This document shows positions 17,192-25,956 of a stretch of DNA of 64,000 nucleotides, piece after piece; position 1 is the first letter of the stretch; every line of letters starts with the position of its first letter. The stretch spans positions 56,925-120,924 of the forward strand of contig DASTSN010000042.1 of assembly GCA_035760665.1 (NCBI GenBank), given 5' to 3'. A program made the position numbers and the translations under genes. The notes under the pieces are model-generated. The model saw only the letters and a program-made list of their open reading frames with translations. It ran no database searches and was not told the origin of the DNA. Origin of the DNA: DASTSN01 sp035760665 (lineage in GTDB: Bacteria; Bacteroidota; Bacteroidia; Chitinophagales; Chitinophagaceae).

Positions 17192-18518
17192 ACTGACGGG
17201 ATTTGTGCTATTGTTATCATTTATCAGTTTGCGGTCTGCAGCTCAGGCGCAACGAATACTGACGTTGAATGAAGCTATACAATTGAGCCTGCAAAACAGT
17301 AAGCTTTTAAAAAACAGCCAGGCTAAAATTGAGGAAGCCACTGCAGCCCTCAAAGAGGCTGTGCAAAAGAAATTGCCGGATGCAGGTATTTCCGGTTCCT
17401 ATCTGCGGTTCAATAGCCCCAATATCGATCTCAAGACCAGTAATAATAACGGTGGAGGCAGTGGCAACCAGGGAGGTACGCCCAATATTAACCAGGCTGT
17501 TTACGGCTTGTTAAATCTGGGCTTACCCATTTACCAGGGTGGCCGTATTCGCTATGGTATTGAATCGGCGAAATACCTGGAACAAGCTGCAAAACTCGAT
17601 GCAGACAAAGACAAAGAAGAGGTGATCCAAAATACTATTGAGGCGTATGTTAATTTATATAAAGCAAAATCCGCTGTAGACCTGGTAAAGGAAAGCCTGT
17701 TACAGGCACAGCAACGTGTAAGAGTTTTCACCAATTTGGAACAAAACGGATTGCTGGCACGCAATGACTTATTGAAAGCTGAATTGCAGGCTTCCAACAC
17801 AGAACTTTCATTACTGGATGCTGATAATAACTGGCAACTGGCAAATGTGAATATGAACCTGATGCTCGGCCTGCCGGCAGAAACCATGCTGGTAGCAGAT
17901 TCAGCAAGTCTTGAAACCAGTGACGAAAAGAAAACACTGGATGAATTTGTGCAGGCAGCCAAAACAAATCGCAAGGATATGGCATCGCTTGAATTACGAA
18001 AAAAAGCAGCAGAAACAGGTGTGAAATCGACAAAAGGGGAATATTATCCTGGCATTAAACTGACCGGCGGTTATGTAGCGGCCAATATTCCCAATTTCCT
18101 GACGATTACCAACGCAGTTAACATTGGTGTGGGGGTTTCTTACAACCTCGGTTCGATTTGGAAAACAAAAGCAAAAGTAGAGCAGGCTGAGGCCCGAGCA
18201 AAGCAGCTGACCATTTCGCAATCCATCCTGGATGATAAAATACAACTGCAGGTTAGCCAGGCTTATCTCAACTGGCTAAGTACCCGTAAAAAAATCGACG
18301 TGTACAAAACAGCTGTAGATCAGGCGACAGAAAATTATCGGATCACAAAGAATAAGTATGACAATAACCTAGTAACCACCACTGACTTGCTGGATGCCGA
18401 TGTAGCGCAACTGCAGGCGAAACTGAATTTTGCCTTTGCCAAAGCTGATGCGGTGGTTGCTTATAATAAGTTGCTGGAAACAGCAGGCCTCATTGATCAA
18501 AACTCTTCAAAAAAATAA
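17181..18518 (+). CDS. TolC-family outer-membrane efflux protein
   Basis: A 445-residue outer-membrane factor with a signal peptide ending near AAQAQ. Two repeated halves, each rich in Ala, Gln and Asn with long coiled-coil helices (ILTLNEAIQLSLQNS, YVNLYKAKSAVDLVKESLLQAQQR, NKYDNNLVTTTDLLDADVAQLQAK), are typical of TolC. It forms the exit duct of the tripartite pump with the following HlyD and MFS proteins. Confidence 0.92.
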   Translation: MKLKLTGFVLLLSFISLRSAAQAQRILTLNEAIQLSLQNSKLLKNSQAKIEEATAALKEAVQKKLPDAGISGSYLRFNSPNIDLKTSNNNGGGSGNQGGTPNINQAVYGLLNLGLPIYQGGRIRYGIESAKYLEQAAKLDADKDKEEVIQNTIEAYVNLYKAKSAVDLVKESLLQAQQRVRVFTNLEQNGLLARNDLLKAELQASNTELSLLDADNNWQLANVNMNLMLGLPAETMLVADSASLETSDEKKTLDEFVQAAKTNRKDMASLELRKKAAETGVKSTKGEYYPGIKLTGGYVAANIPNFLTITNAVNIGVGVSYNLGSIWKTKAKVEQAEARAKQLTISQSILDDKIQLQVSQAYLNWLSTRKKIDVYKTAVDQATENYRITKNKYDNNLVTTTDLLDADVAQLQAKLNFAFAKADAVVAYNKLLETAGLIDQNSSKK

Positions 18519-18549
18519 AAACCACGGTAAGAATCAATAATTGAATTTT

Positions 18550-19638
18550 ATGGAAACAAAAACAACTTCTAAAAAAAGAAATCCTGTTTTTTTAATCATA
18601 CTTGGCGTGCTGGTTATCGGGGGCGGATGGTTTGGTATAGCAAAGTATACCTACAGCCTGCATCACGAGGAAACAGATGATGCGCAAATCAGCGCTGATA
18701 TAAGTCCGGTTATTCCAAGAGTAGCCGGCTATGTAAAAGCTGTTTATGTAAAGGATAATCAGCATGTAAAAAAAGGTGACACGCTGCTGGTGCTGGATGA
18801 CAGGGATTTTAAATTAAAAGTGGAGGAAGCAGAGGCGGCGCTGCTCACCGCGCAAAGTAATCTTGGTGCAGCCAAAGCGTCAACTGACGCAGCAAAAGCA
18901 AATATTCCCACTTACCAGGCTTCCGTCAGTACCGTGGATGCACAAATTGAAGCGGCGAAAGTAAATGTGTGGAGAGCCACACAGGATTATGAGCGTTATG
19001 CCAACCTGATCAAGGACCACTCAATTACCCAGCAGCAATACGAGCAGGCGCTGGCTGCGAAGCAAACTGCAGAAAGACAATTAGATGTTTTGGAGGAACA
19101 AAAAAAGCAGGCTGCCCGCCAGGCAAACGCAGTAGCTGTGCAAAGTAGTGCGACCTCCCAGCAGATAGCCCTGGCAAATGCAGCGATCCGGCAACGCCAG
19201 GTAGACCTGGATGCAGCCAAACTGAATTTGTCCTATACTGTTATAACAGCACCGGAGGATGGCATCGTGTCAAAAATCAATATACAGCCTGGTCAGTTTC
19301 TGCAGGCAGGGCAAGCATTGTTCAGCGTAGTACACAGTAACCAGGTTTGGGTGATTGCGAATTTCAAAGAAACACAGCTGACCAAAATGAAAGTGGGTCA
19401 GTTTACTGAAATTGAGGCAGACGCTTTTCCCAAACATACATTTAAAGCGCAGGTCGCTTCATTTTCACCCGCAACGGGTGCAACCTTTGCCTTGCTGCCA
19501 CCTGATAATGCCAGTGGCAATTTTGTAAAAGTTGTGCAGCGCCTGCCGGTTCGGATTGAGTTTTCGGATCCCGCTGACACGCTCATTAGTAAATTACGTC
19601 CCGGTATGAATGTATTAGTGAATGTGCATTTGGACTGA
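18550..19638 (+). CDS. HlyD/EmrA-family membrane fusion protein
   Basis: 362 residues: one N-terminal membrane anchor (VFLIILGVLVIGGGWFGIA), a split biotinyl-lipoyl domain starting TDDAQISADISPVIPRVAGYV, a long coiled-coil hairpin of Ala/Gln-rich helices (about 80-210) and the C-terminal beta-barrel domain. The first lipoyl half with ETDDAQI is characteristic of EmrA. It links the MFS transporter to TolC across the periplasm. The ATG at 18550 is chosen over a TTG three codons upstream. Confidence 0.92.
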   Translation: METKTTSKKRNPVFLIILGVLVIGGGWFGIAKYTYSLHHEETDDAQISADISPVIPRVAGYVKAVYVKDNQHVKKGDTLLVLDDRDFKLKVEEAEAALLTAQSNLGAAKASTDAAKANIPTYQASVSTVDAQIEAAKVNVWRATQDYERYANLIKDHSITQQQYEQALAAKQTAERQLDVLEEQKKQAARQANAVAVQSSATSQQIALANAAIRQRQVDLDAAKLNLSYTVITAPEDGIVSKINIQPGQFLQAGQALFSVVHSNQVWVIANFKETQLTKMKVGQFTEIEADAFPKHTFKAQVASFSPATGATFALLPPDNASGNFVKVVQRLPVRIEFSDPADTLISKLRPGMNVLVNVHLD

Positions 19639-19747
19639 CCAACCCGTCTATAAGCTGATCATGAATACCGATTAAGAATTAATTAAAAAATTACAGTTGC
19701 GGAAATTATCCCCATCTGTCTAAAACCCGTAGGGCTGAAGATAATAT

Positions 19748-21328
19748 ATGGTACAAGCGGCTTCACTCGTAGAATATGGTTCAAGAAGAGTCATTATCAC
19801 CATTACCGCCATTATTTGTGCGTTGCTGGAGATTGTGGATACAACTATTGTCAACGTGGCGCTTAATGATATGCGTGGTAACCTTGGTGCTACTACAACG
19901 GAGGTTGGGTGGGTTGTAACTGCGTATGCAATTGGTAATGTGATTATTGTTCCCATGACCAGTTGGTTGTCGCAACAGTTCGGACGGCGCAACTATTTCG
20001 CTGCCTCTATTATGCTTTTTACCTTTTGTTCGTTTTTGTGTGGAAATGCCTCCGGCATATGGGAGTTGGTGGCTTTCCGTTTTTTACAGGGTGTTGGTGG
20101 CGGTGCTTTACTGGTTACCTCTCAAACAATCATTACGGAAAGTTATCCGCCTGAAAAAAGAGGTATGGCGCAGGCGATTTATGGTTTAGGGGTTATTGTA
20201 GGACCAACGCTGGGTCCGCCGCTTGGGGGCTATATCGTTGACACCTTTTCGTGGCCTTATATTTTCTATATTAATATTCCCCTGGGTATTATAGCCACCC
20301 TGCTCACACTTCAGTTTGTAAGAAGCCCGAAGTATGCAGAAAAAAGTGCTATCGGTGATATTGACTGGGCCGGTATCGGCTTACTCGCTGTGTTTGTCGG
20401 CTCTCTTCAATATATCCTGGAAAAAGGGCAGGATGATGACTGGTTTAACAGTTCTACCATTATCCTGTTTACCGTTACAGCTATACTTGGAGCGTTTTTC
20501 TTTATGTGGCGGGAAATTACGTTTCGAAATCCTGTGGTGAACCTAAGAGTATTAAAAAACGGAAACCTGCGGGTGGGAACCGTATTATCATTTATCCTGG
20601 GTTTTGGATTATACGGGTCTACATTTATCATTCCTTTGTATACACAGGCTACCCTTGGGTGGACGGCTACACAAGCCGGTGTGCTGATGATCCCTTCCTC
20701 GCTAATGACGGCGTTTATGATGCCGATTATCGGTCAATTATTACAAAAAGGGGTTAAGCAACAATACCTTGTTGCCCTGGGTATGACAGTTTTTTTCATC
20801 TTCTGTATGTGGGGATATAAAATACTGACACCCGACACACCTGAACATGCATTCTTCTGGATGCTGGTACTGCGAGGCCTTGGTATGGGATTATTGTTTA
20901 TACCCATAACCACCCTGGCATTAAGCACACTAAAAGGCCGGGAAATTGGCGAGGGAGCAGCATTTACAGGCATGATGCGGCAGCTGGGAGGATCTTTTGG
21001 TGTGGCCGCGATCACTACATTTATGTCGAGGCGAAATATGCTTCACCGCAGCGACATCGTTTCTAAACTGAATTTTAACGATCCGGATGTACAAAACAGG
21101 GTGACTGCTTTGCAACATGGGTTTATGGCAAAAGGCATGTCTTCCAACACGGCCCTACACAGCGCTTATAAAGCGCTGGATTATTCCGTTACCAAACAAG
21201 CAGCGGTTTTGTCGTATATGGACGTGTTTTTATACATCGGGATGATGTTTTTGATTTGTATTCCTTTTGTGCTGATGGTAAAGGGAAACCGGGGCAAAAA
21301 AATGGATATGGGCGAAGCCATGCATTAA
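19748..21328 (+). CDS. DHA2-family MFS drug:proton antiporter, EmrB/QacA type
   Basis: 526 residues with about 14 membrane helices. Motifs include LEIVDTTIVNVAL (helix 1, EmrB type), WLSQQFGRRNYF (MFS motif A), GVGGGALLVTSQTIITESYPPEKRG and the helix 5 motif GLGVIVGPTLGPPLGGYI. With TetR, TolC and EmrA homologues in one operon it should export hydrophobic toxic compounds; the substrate cannot be read from the sequence. It meets the ABC ATPase gene tail to tail. Confidence 0.93.
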   Translation: MVQAASLVEYGSRRVIITITAIICALLEIVDTTIVNVALNDMRGNLGATTTEVGWVVTAYAIGNVIIVPMTSWLSQQFGRRNYFAASIMLFTFCSFLCGNASGIWELVAFRFLQGVGGGALLVTSQTIITESYPPEKRGMAQAIYGLGVIVGPTLGPPLGGYIVDTFSWPYIFYINIPLGIIATLLTLQFVRSPKYAEKSAIGDIDWAGIGLLAVFVGSLQYILEKGQDDDWFNSSTIILFTVTAILGAFFFMWREITFRNPVVNLRVLKNGNLRVGTVLSFILGFGLYGSTFIIPLYTQATLGWTATQAGVLMIPSSLMTAFMMPIIGQLLQKGVKQQYLVALGMTVFFIFCMWGYKILTPDTPEHAFFWMLVLRGLGMGLLFIPITTLALSTLKGREIGEGAAFTGMMRQLGGSFGVAAITTFMSRRNMLHRSDIVSKLNFNDPDVQNRVTALQHGFMAKGMSSNTALHSAYKALDYSVTKQAAVLSYMDVFLYIGMMFLICIPFVLMVKGNRGKKMDMGEAMH

Positions 21329-21341
21329 TATCCCAGCATGA

Positions 21342-21959
21342 TCACTTATAGTCGGTGATATTGATTTTTTCCTGGCAAAAACTGTATTCAACCTCATCAT
21401 TACTGCTCACAATAACAAGCCGTTCTTGGCAATATGTTTTTATCAGGTCATTGTAAAGTTGAATGCCTTTTGCATCCAGGTTGGTGCAGGGTTCATCCAG
21501 CAGCAGGATAGACGTATTGGAGAAGATGGCTTGTGCCAGCTTCACCCGTTGCTTCATGCCCGAAGAATAATAACGGATTTGCTTGTTGGCGGCTTTTACT
21601 AAATCCAGCAGATTAATAATAAGTTCTGTACTGAGTGATGGCAGCAGCGGTTTGAACCTGCTGTGAAACGAAAGAAATTCAGCTAAGGTCATTTCTTCAA
21701 TAACGTCCAGGTAAGGTGCGCAAATAGCAACCTGTGTATAAATGTTTTCTACCGGAATGCCGGTACCGTTATTTTCATAACCAAGCGAGCCTTCGTTGAG
21801 CAGCATACCACCACTAATTATCTGCAGCAGCGTGCTTTTTCCGGAACCATTTGGTCCGGTAATCGCATATTGTTTACCAGCTTCAAAACTGTAGGTAAAA
21901 TGACGGAAAATCCAGTCGCGGTTAAAACGTTTGCCGGCATCAGTCAATGATACCTTCAT
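21342..21959 (-). CDS. ABC transporter ATP-binding protein without adjacent permease
   Basis: A 205-residue ATPase subunit: Walker A GPNGSGKS (35-42), signature YYSSGMKQRVKLAQ, Walker B SILLLDEPCTNLD. Its start ATG (21959) overlaps the 3' end of lpxA by 20 bases, so it is translationally coupled to lpxA. No permease gene is present here; a role in lipid or envelope export is an inference from the lpxA linkage only. Confidence 0.85.
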   Translation of the reverse strand: MKVSLTDAGKRFNRDWIFRHFTYSFEAGKQYAITGPNGSGKSTLLQIISGGMLLNEGSLGYENNGTGIPVENIYTQVAICAPYLDVIEEMTLAEFLSFHSRFKPLLPSLSTELIINLLDLVKAANKQIRYYSSGMKQRVKLAQAIFSNTSILLLDEPCTNLDAKGIQLYNDLIKTYCQERLVIVSSNDEVEYSFCQEKINITDYK

Positions 21960-22749
21960 CACCGTTAGAGTTTTTGGTAAAGCGTTTAATGATGCCGCGC
22001 TGGGAGTTTTGGACGAACAGAACAATTTCATCACGTTCGTCCGAAGCGGGAAAATCTTCCTCCAGGTAAGCCACAGCCTGTGCAACATTCAATCCTTTAT
22101 TATAAATAACCCGGTAGATATCCAGGATGTGATTGATCTTTTCCAGGCTAAATCCTCTTCTTTTTAACCCGACAGAATTGATGCCGGCATAAGAGAGCGG
22201 GTTGCGGGCGGCTTTGATATAGGGTGGTACATCTTTCCCCACGAGCGAGCCCCCGCTGACAAATGCATGATCGCCAATTTTTACAAACTGGTGTACGGCG
22301 CACATACCCCCAAGTATGGCCCAGTCGCCAATGGTTACATGGCCGGCCACCTGCGTGTTATTACTCATTACACAGTTACTGCCCACAATACAGTCATGTG
22401 CCAGGTGGCAATAAGCTTGTATCAGGCAGTTGGAACCAATCACCGTTTTTTCTCTTTCCACAGTTCCGCGGTTAACAGTAACGAACTCACGAATCGTGGT
22501 GTTATCGCCTATTTCAACAGTAGAATATTCTCCCCGGAATTTCAGGTCCTGGGGAATGGCAGCAATAACAGCACCGGGGAAAATACGGCAGTTTTTTCCA
22601 ATGCGGGCCCCTTCCATAATAGTAACATTGGAACCAATCCAGGTGCCTTCACCGATCTCTACATCCTGGTGTATAACAGTGAAAGGATCAACCTTTACAT
22701 TCGTAGCCAGGCGAGCATTCGGGTGAATATAGGTATGAGGATGAATCAT
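21940..22749 (-). CDS. lpxA: UDP-N-acetylglucosamine acyltransferase LpxA
   Basis: The first enzyme of lipid A synthesis, transferring an acyl chain from ACP to UDP-GlcNAc in the cytosol. The 269 residues show the left-handed beta-helix hexapeptide pattern (IGEGTWIGSNVTIMEGARIG), the catalytic His region YCHLAHDCIVGSNCVMSN, and the C-terminal helical domain beginning NSVGLKRRGFS. In many Bacteroidota lpxA follows lpxD and lpxC; here it stands apart from them. Confidence 0.95.
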   Translation of the reverse strand: MIHPHTYIHPNARLATNVKVDPFTVIHQDVEIGEGTWIGSNVTIMEGARIGKNCRIFPGAVIAAIPQDLKFRGEYSTVEIGDNTTIREFVTVNRGTVEREKTVIGSNCLIQAYCHLAHDCIVGSNCVMSNNTQVAGHVTIGDWAILGGMCAVHQFVKIGDHAFVSGGSLVGKDVPPYIKAARNPLSYAGINSVGLKRRGFSLEKINHILDIYRVIYNKGLNVAQAVAYLEEDFPASDERDEIVLFVQNSQRGIIKRFTKNSNGDEGIID

Positions 22750-22760
22750 GCAGATGTATT

Positions 22761-22789
22761 AAAAAAAAGCCACGTATATTAAACGTGAC
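22761..22789 (-). promoter_or_regulatory. Terminator-like hairpin in the lpxA leader (possible attenuator)
   Basis: On the minus strand GTCACGT pairs with ACGTGGC (one G-U pair) around loop TTAATAT, and eight T follow. This is a complete intrinsic-terminator shape ending 11 bases before the lpxA ATG, with no other minus-strand gene upstream that it could serve. Confidence 0.5.
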
Positions 22790-22903
22790 GTGCAAAGTTA
22801 ACTGATAACACAAATAACGAAAGTTTTTTTGCTTATAACCTGTTAAAGTTCAGGCAATCAGAGCATTGGAGGCTTTTGAAACATGAAAATTGCTGTTTCG
22901 TCG

Positions 22904-22911
22904 TACATTTG
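22904..22911 (+). promoter_or_regulatory. Putative -7 element of the AraC-type regulator
   Basis: TACATTTG matches TAnnTTTG, seven bases before the ATG at 22918. A TTTG at 22875-22878 lies 25 bases upstream, longer than the usual 19-21, so the assignment is tentative. Confidence 0.35.
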
Positions 22912-22917
22912 CAATAC

Positions 22918-23859
22918 ATGCATACCCCGCTCGATATATTATCGCTCGCCTGCCCGCAGGCCCCGCTGCAGGGCCAGCTAACACTGTTGCAGGAAAAGGA
23001 ATGCCAGATTCCGGGGTCCGTACATTATACCATAAAACGTTATCAGCGAAACCAGCAATGGAATATTGATGATACGGGTATGCTGGTATATCATTATGAC
23101 AAAAGCAGCTCCGAAGAAAGCTATCTGGAACTTCGGTTTTGTGTTTCAGGCAACATGTATTGCCAGAAAAAGAATATCGAATGTGATGCCTGTAAACTTA
23201 CGGACTCGAACCGCTGCACCGACCGGATAGATAGTGTGGACCTGCTGGGCTTCCGGTTTTCACCCACCAATTTGTCGCAATTTGTAAAACCCAGAAATTC
23301 GGAAAATACATTATCCGACAATATTCTTCATTTCCGGCATCGTTCATCTTTTTCAAAAATTTTACCCTTATGCGGTAAAACCAGGCTGGTGATTGAAGGC
23401 CTCCTGAATCACCACTATTCCGACAGCCTGGAAAATATTTATATCAATGCGCAAACCCAGATGCTGTTACTCTACAGCCTGGATTGTATGCTTGGCGAAA
23501 AAGAAATTGATGTCATTAGCTGTAAATTTCTTGCCAACGAAGCCGATCGTGAAAAAGTGATCAATGCCCGGGAGATTCTCATCCAGCATATTGGTGAGCC
23601 CATTACAATCAAAGAACTGAGCCGCAAGGTGGCCATGAATGAATGTTACCTGAAGAAAGGATTTAAAGAAATGTTTGGCACCACCATTTTTGACTTTTAC
23701 CAAAGCCAGCGGATGGAACACGCCAAATATCTTTTGTACGAAAAAGGCCTGAGCGTTACAGAAGTTTCCCTTTTACTGGGCTATTCGTCCATTTCTCATT
23801 TTTCTACGGCCTTTAAAAAACATACGGGTCTCAAGCCCTGCGAACTGCTGCTGCGGTAA
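22918..23859 (+). CDS. AraC-family transcriptional regulator (PchR-like)
   Basis: 313 residues. The C-terminal double helix-turn-helix reads ITIKELSRKVAMNECYLKKGFKEMFG-like (from about residue 215) and ends LLGYSSISHFSTAFKKHTGLKPCELL; this arrangement is typical of PchR-like regulators of siderophore receptors. The N-terminal sensor part carries several Cys (CQKKNIECDACKLTDSNRC). The start at MHTPLDIL is favoured by the -7 box. Directly downstream is a siderophore receptor gene, now broken, which is probably its former target. The regulator itself looks intact. Confidence 0.85.
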   Translation: MHTPLDILSLACPQAPLQGQLTLLQEKECQIPGSVHYTIKRYQRNQQWNIDDTGMLVYHYDKSSSEESYLELRFCVSGNMYCQKKNIECDACKLTDSNRCTDRIDSVDLLGFRFSPTNLSQFVKPRNSENTLSDNILHFRHRSSFSKILPLCGKTRLVIEGLLNHHYSDSLENIYINAQTQMLLLYSLDCMLGEKEIDVISCKFLANEADREKVINAREILIQHIGEPITIKELSRKVAMNECYLKKGFKEMFGTTIFDFYQSQRMEHAKYLLYEKGLSVTEVSLLLGYSSISHFSTAFKKHTGLKPCELLLR

Positions 23860-23947
23860 GTCTTTTCCCGATTCTACAAATCGATTTTCTTTTTCCGTAA
23901 GTCATTTTTTCCTGCTGGAAGACATTTGCGTCGGAAAAAACGCAAAT

Positions 23948-25584
23948 ATGAACCGGACGATTTTTACTGCAATGATTATTTTACACACATTTGTATTAGC
24001 TGCGCAAAACCTGTACGAACAAAACCGGTCCGCAGGCAGCCGTCATAATCTTTCCGAATCTGCTACCGTGGTGAAGGGAATAATACGAACAAGTGACGGG
24101 AAACCAGCAGCGAATGTGAACGTGATTTTAAAAGATACCCGATTTGCCTCCGTTACCAATCAACTTGGTGAATATTATTTCTATAATGTGCCGGAAGGCG
24201 GGTATACAGTCGTTGTCTCTTTCGCCGGGTTAAAAACTGTGCAAAAGGAATTTGACCTGAAAAAAGGAGACGTCAAAGTATTTGATTTTACGTTATATGA
24301 AAACCAGTACTAGCTTGCGGAGATTATTATCAAAGCATATAACAACAACAATACAAAGGTCGCAGCGATTGGTAAAATAAATATCAGGCCCATGGATTTG
24401 CCACAGTCCATTGCCACCGTTAGCGAAACTGTAATCAGGGATCAGCAGGCGCAGCGCCTGAGTGATGTGGTTAAGAATGTAAACGGTGTTTATCTTAGTT
24501 CTGCAAGAGCAAGTACACAGGAAAGTTTTTATCCAAGGGGGTACAGCTTTTCCTCCACCAATATGTTTAAAAACGGCTCAAGGGTAAACTCGGGTGTGAT
24601 GCCTGAAGTAAGTTCTCTGGAAAGTGTAGAAATACTAAAAGGCAGCGCCGCCATTCTGTATGGCAATGTATCCCCGGGTGGTATTCTGAACATGATCACC
24701 AAGAAACCAAAATTTGCCTTTGGTGGAGAAGTAAGCATGCGTGCAGGCAGTTTCAATTTGTGGAAGCCGTCAATGATTTGTATGGACCGCTTACAAAAAA
24801 GATAGCATACCGGCTTAATGCGACGTATGAATCTGCTAACATTTATCGTGACCAGGTGTCTTCCACCCGGTATTATATCAATCCATCTTTCCTTTTCAAA
24901 CTTGGAAATAAGACAGAATTGATTGTGGAAGGTGATTATTTTAAACATGATTTTACACCCGATTTTGGGATTGGCTCATTGGATAATACAAATATTCCCG
25001 ATGTGCCCCGCTCCAGGTTTATGGGAACATCCTGGCAATATAATATTTCACGGCAAACAACTTCATCCGCTACAATCAAGCATGTATTCAACAACAACTG
25101 GCAACTGAACAGTATTCTTTCTTACCAGGTATTTAGCCGCGATTATTACGCAGTGGAGCGTATCCAGGCAAAAGCAAATGGCGATTGGGCAAGACCCCTT
25201 GGAATAATTCATACAAAAGAAAAATACAATACCGGCCAGGTGAATGTTACGGGTAAATTCAATACCGGGAAACTGGAGCATGCAATCCTGGCGGGAATGG
25301 ATGCGGATCATTACCTCACTCAGGCATACAATTACGATGTACAAGGCAAAATCTATGACAGCATTAATATTCTTGAACCTTCGAAATATGTACAAAGCAT
25401 AGACATTCCCGCTGGCGGTTTTACAACAATAGATATAACGGCAGGCTATAGTCGTAAACGCTTTAGCCTGCTTGCAAAAGTGGCTAATCTTGGAAATGTG
25501 TTAAATTATTATGTGCATGAAAATTACAGCATCAACCCGATTGCCCCGCGTAGTTTTGTAACAACAGTGGCGTACGGGTTTTAA
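23948..25584 (+). pseudogene. TonB-dependent siderophore receptor, broken by nonsense, frameshift and deletion
   Basis: The parts are recognisable in order: signal peptide, carboxypeptidase-like domain (VKGIIRTSDGKPAANVNVIL), plug (MDLPQSIATVSETVIRDQQ; SSLESVEILKGSAAILYGN), barrel and C-terminal strand (SFVTTVAYGF). Three lesions are visible. An in-frame TAG at 24311-24313 follows YENQY and the same frame then continues. One base is missing near 24766-24770, where CCG TCA should read CCG GTC to give PVNDLYGPL. The barrel is joined across 25411-25420 from an early strand to the last strands, so total coding length is about 545 codons against roughly 800 in the family. It cannot make a working receptor. 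Confidence 0.88.
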
Positions 25585-25604
25585 GTACCAAAAACCAAAC
25601 TTTA

Positions 25605-25633
25605 GAAAAGGAGCACAATTGTGCTCCCTTTTT
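25605..25633 (+). terminator. Intrinsic terminator after the receptor pseudogene
   Basis: A perfect palindrome GGAGCACAATTGTGCTCC (25610-25627) with A-rich left flank and CTTTTT on the right, 25 bases after the receptor stop codon. Confidence 0.85.
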
Positions 25634-25636
25634 CTC

Positions 25637-25862
25637 ATGAATATCCGGCAGCTGATCGTATACTTATGGATCCGACGAATAGGAAGGTGCTAGAAATGGA
25701 TTCCTTTTAAAGATGTTTTTTAATGAACGGATAGCCGGATCTGTTAGAGCTACACATGCAGCGAATGTTTATGGCACGTTGACCGGGACTCTTTATTTTC
25801 TTGCCTGTTTTATTGCAAACAGTTTTCCCGTCACAGGTACAATGATCTGGCTACTAAGATGA
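25637..25862 (+). pseudogene. PepSY-associated membrane protein remnant
   Basis: An ATG at 25637 opens a frame reading MNIRQLIVYLW, like the start of PepSY-TM proteins, but it stops after 18 codons. A second open stretch (25683-25862) reads RATHAANVYGTLTGTLYFLA and then NSFPVTGTMIWLLR, matching the closing helix of that family (consensus as I recall it: HTG..GLPTK..Y.L....A.SLP.TG..IW). Most of the gene, normally 350-400 codons, is missing. PepSY-TM genes often follow siderophore receptors, so this is the decayed partner of the pseudogene before it. Confidence 0.65.
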
Positions 25863-25956
25863 AGATGTCAAAAAAAGAAAACAATGGCGGTTCCAGTTAT
25901 TGCGTAAACAGCCAATGCATAAATTGTAAAGAAAAGCTAATGGGGATTATTCTTTT

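Noticed and set aside
23948..25584. Reading the broken receptor as several small intact genes
   Set aside because: The pieces match consecutive parts of one family with a stop and a shift between them; a pseudogene explains all of them.
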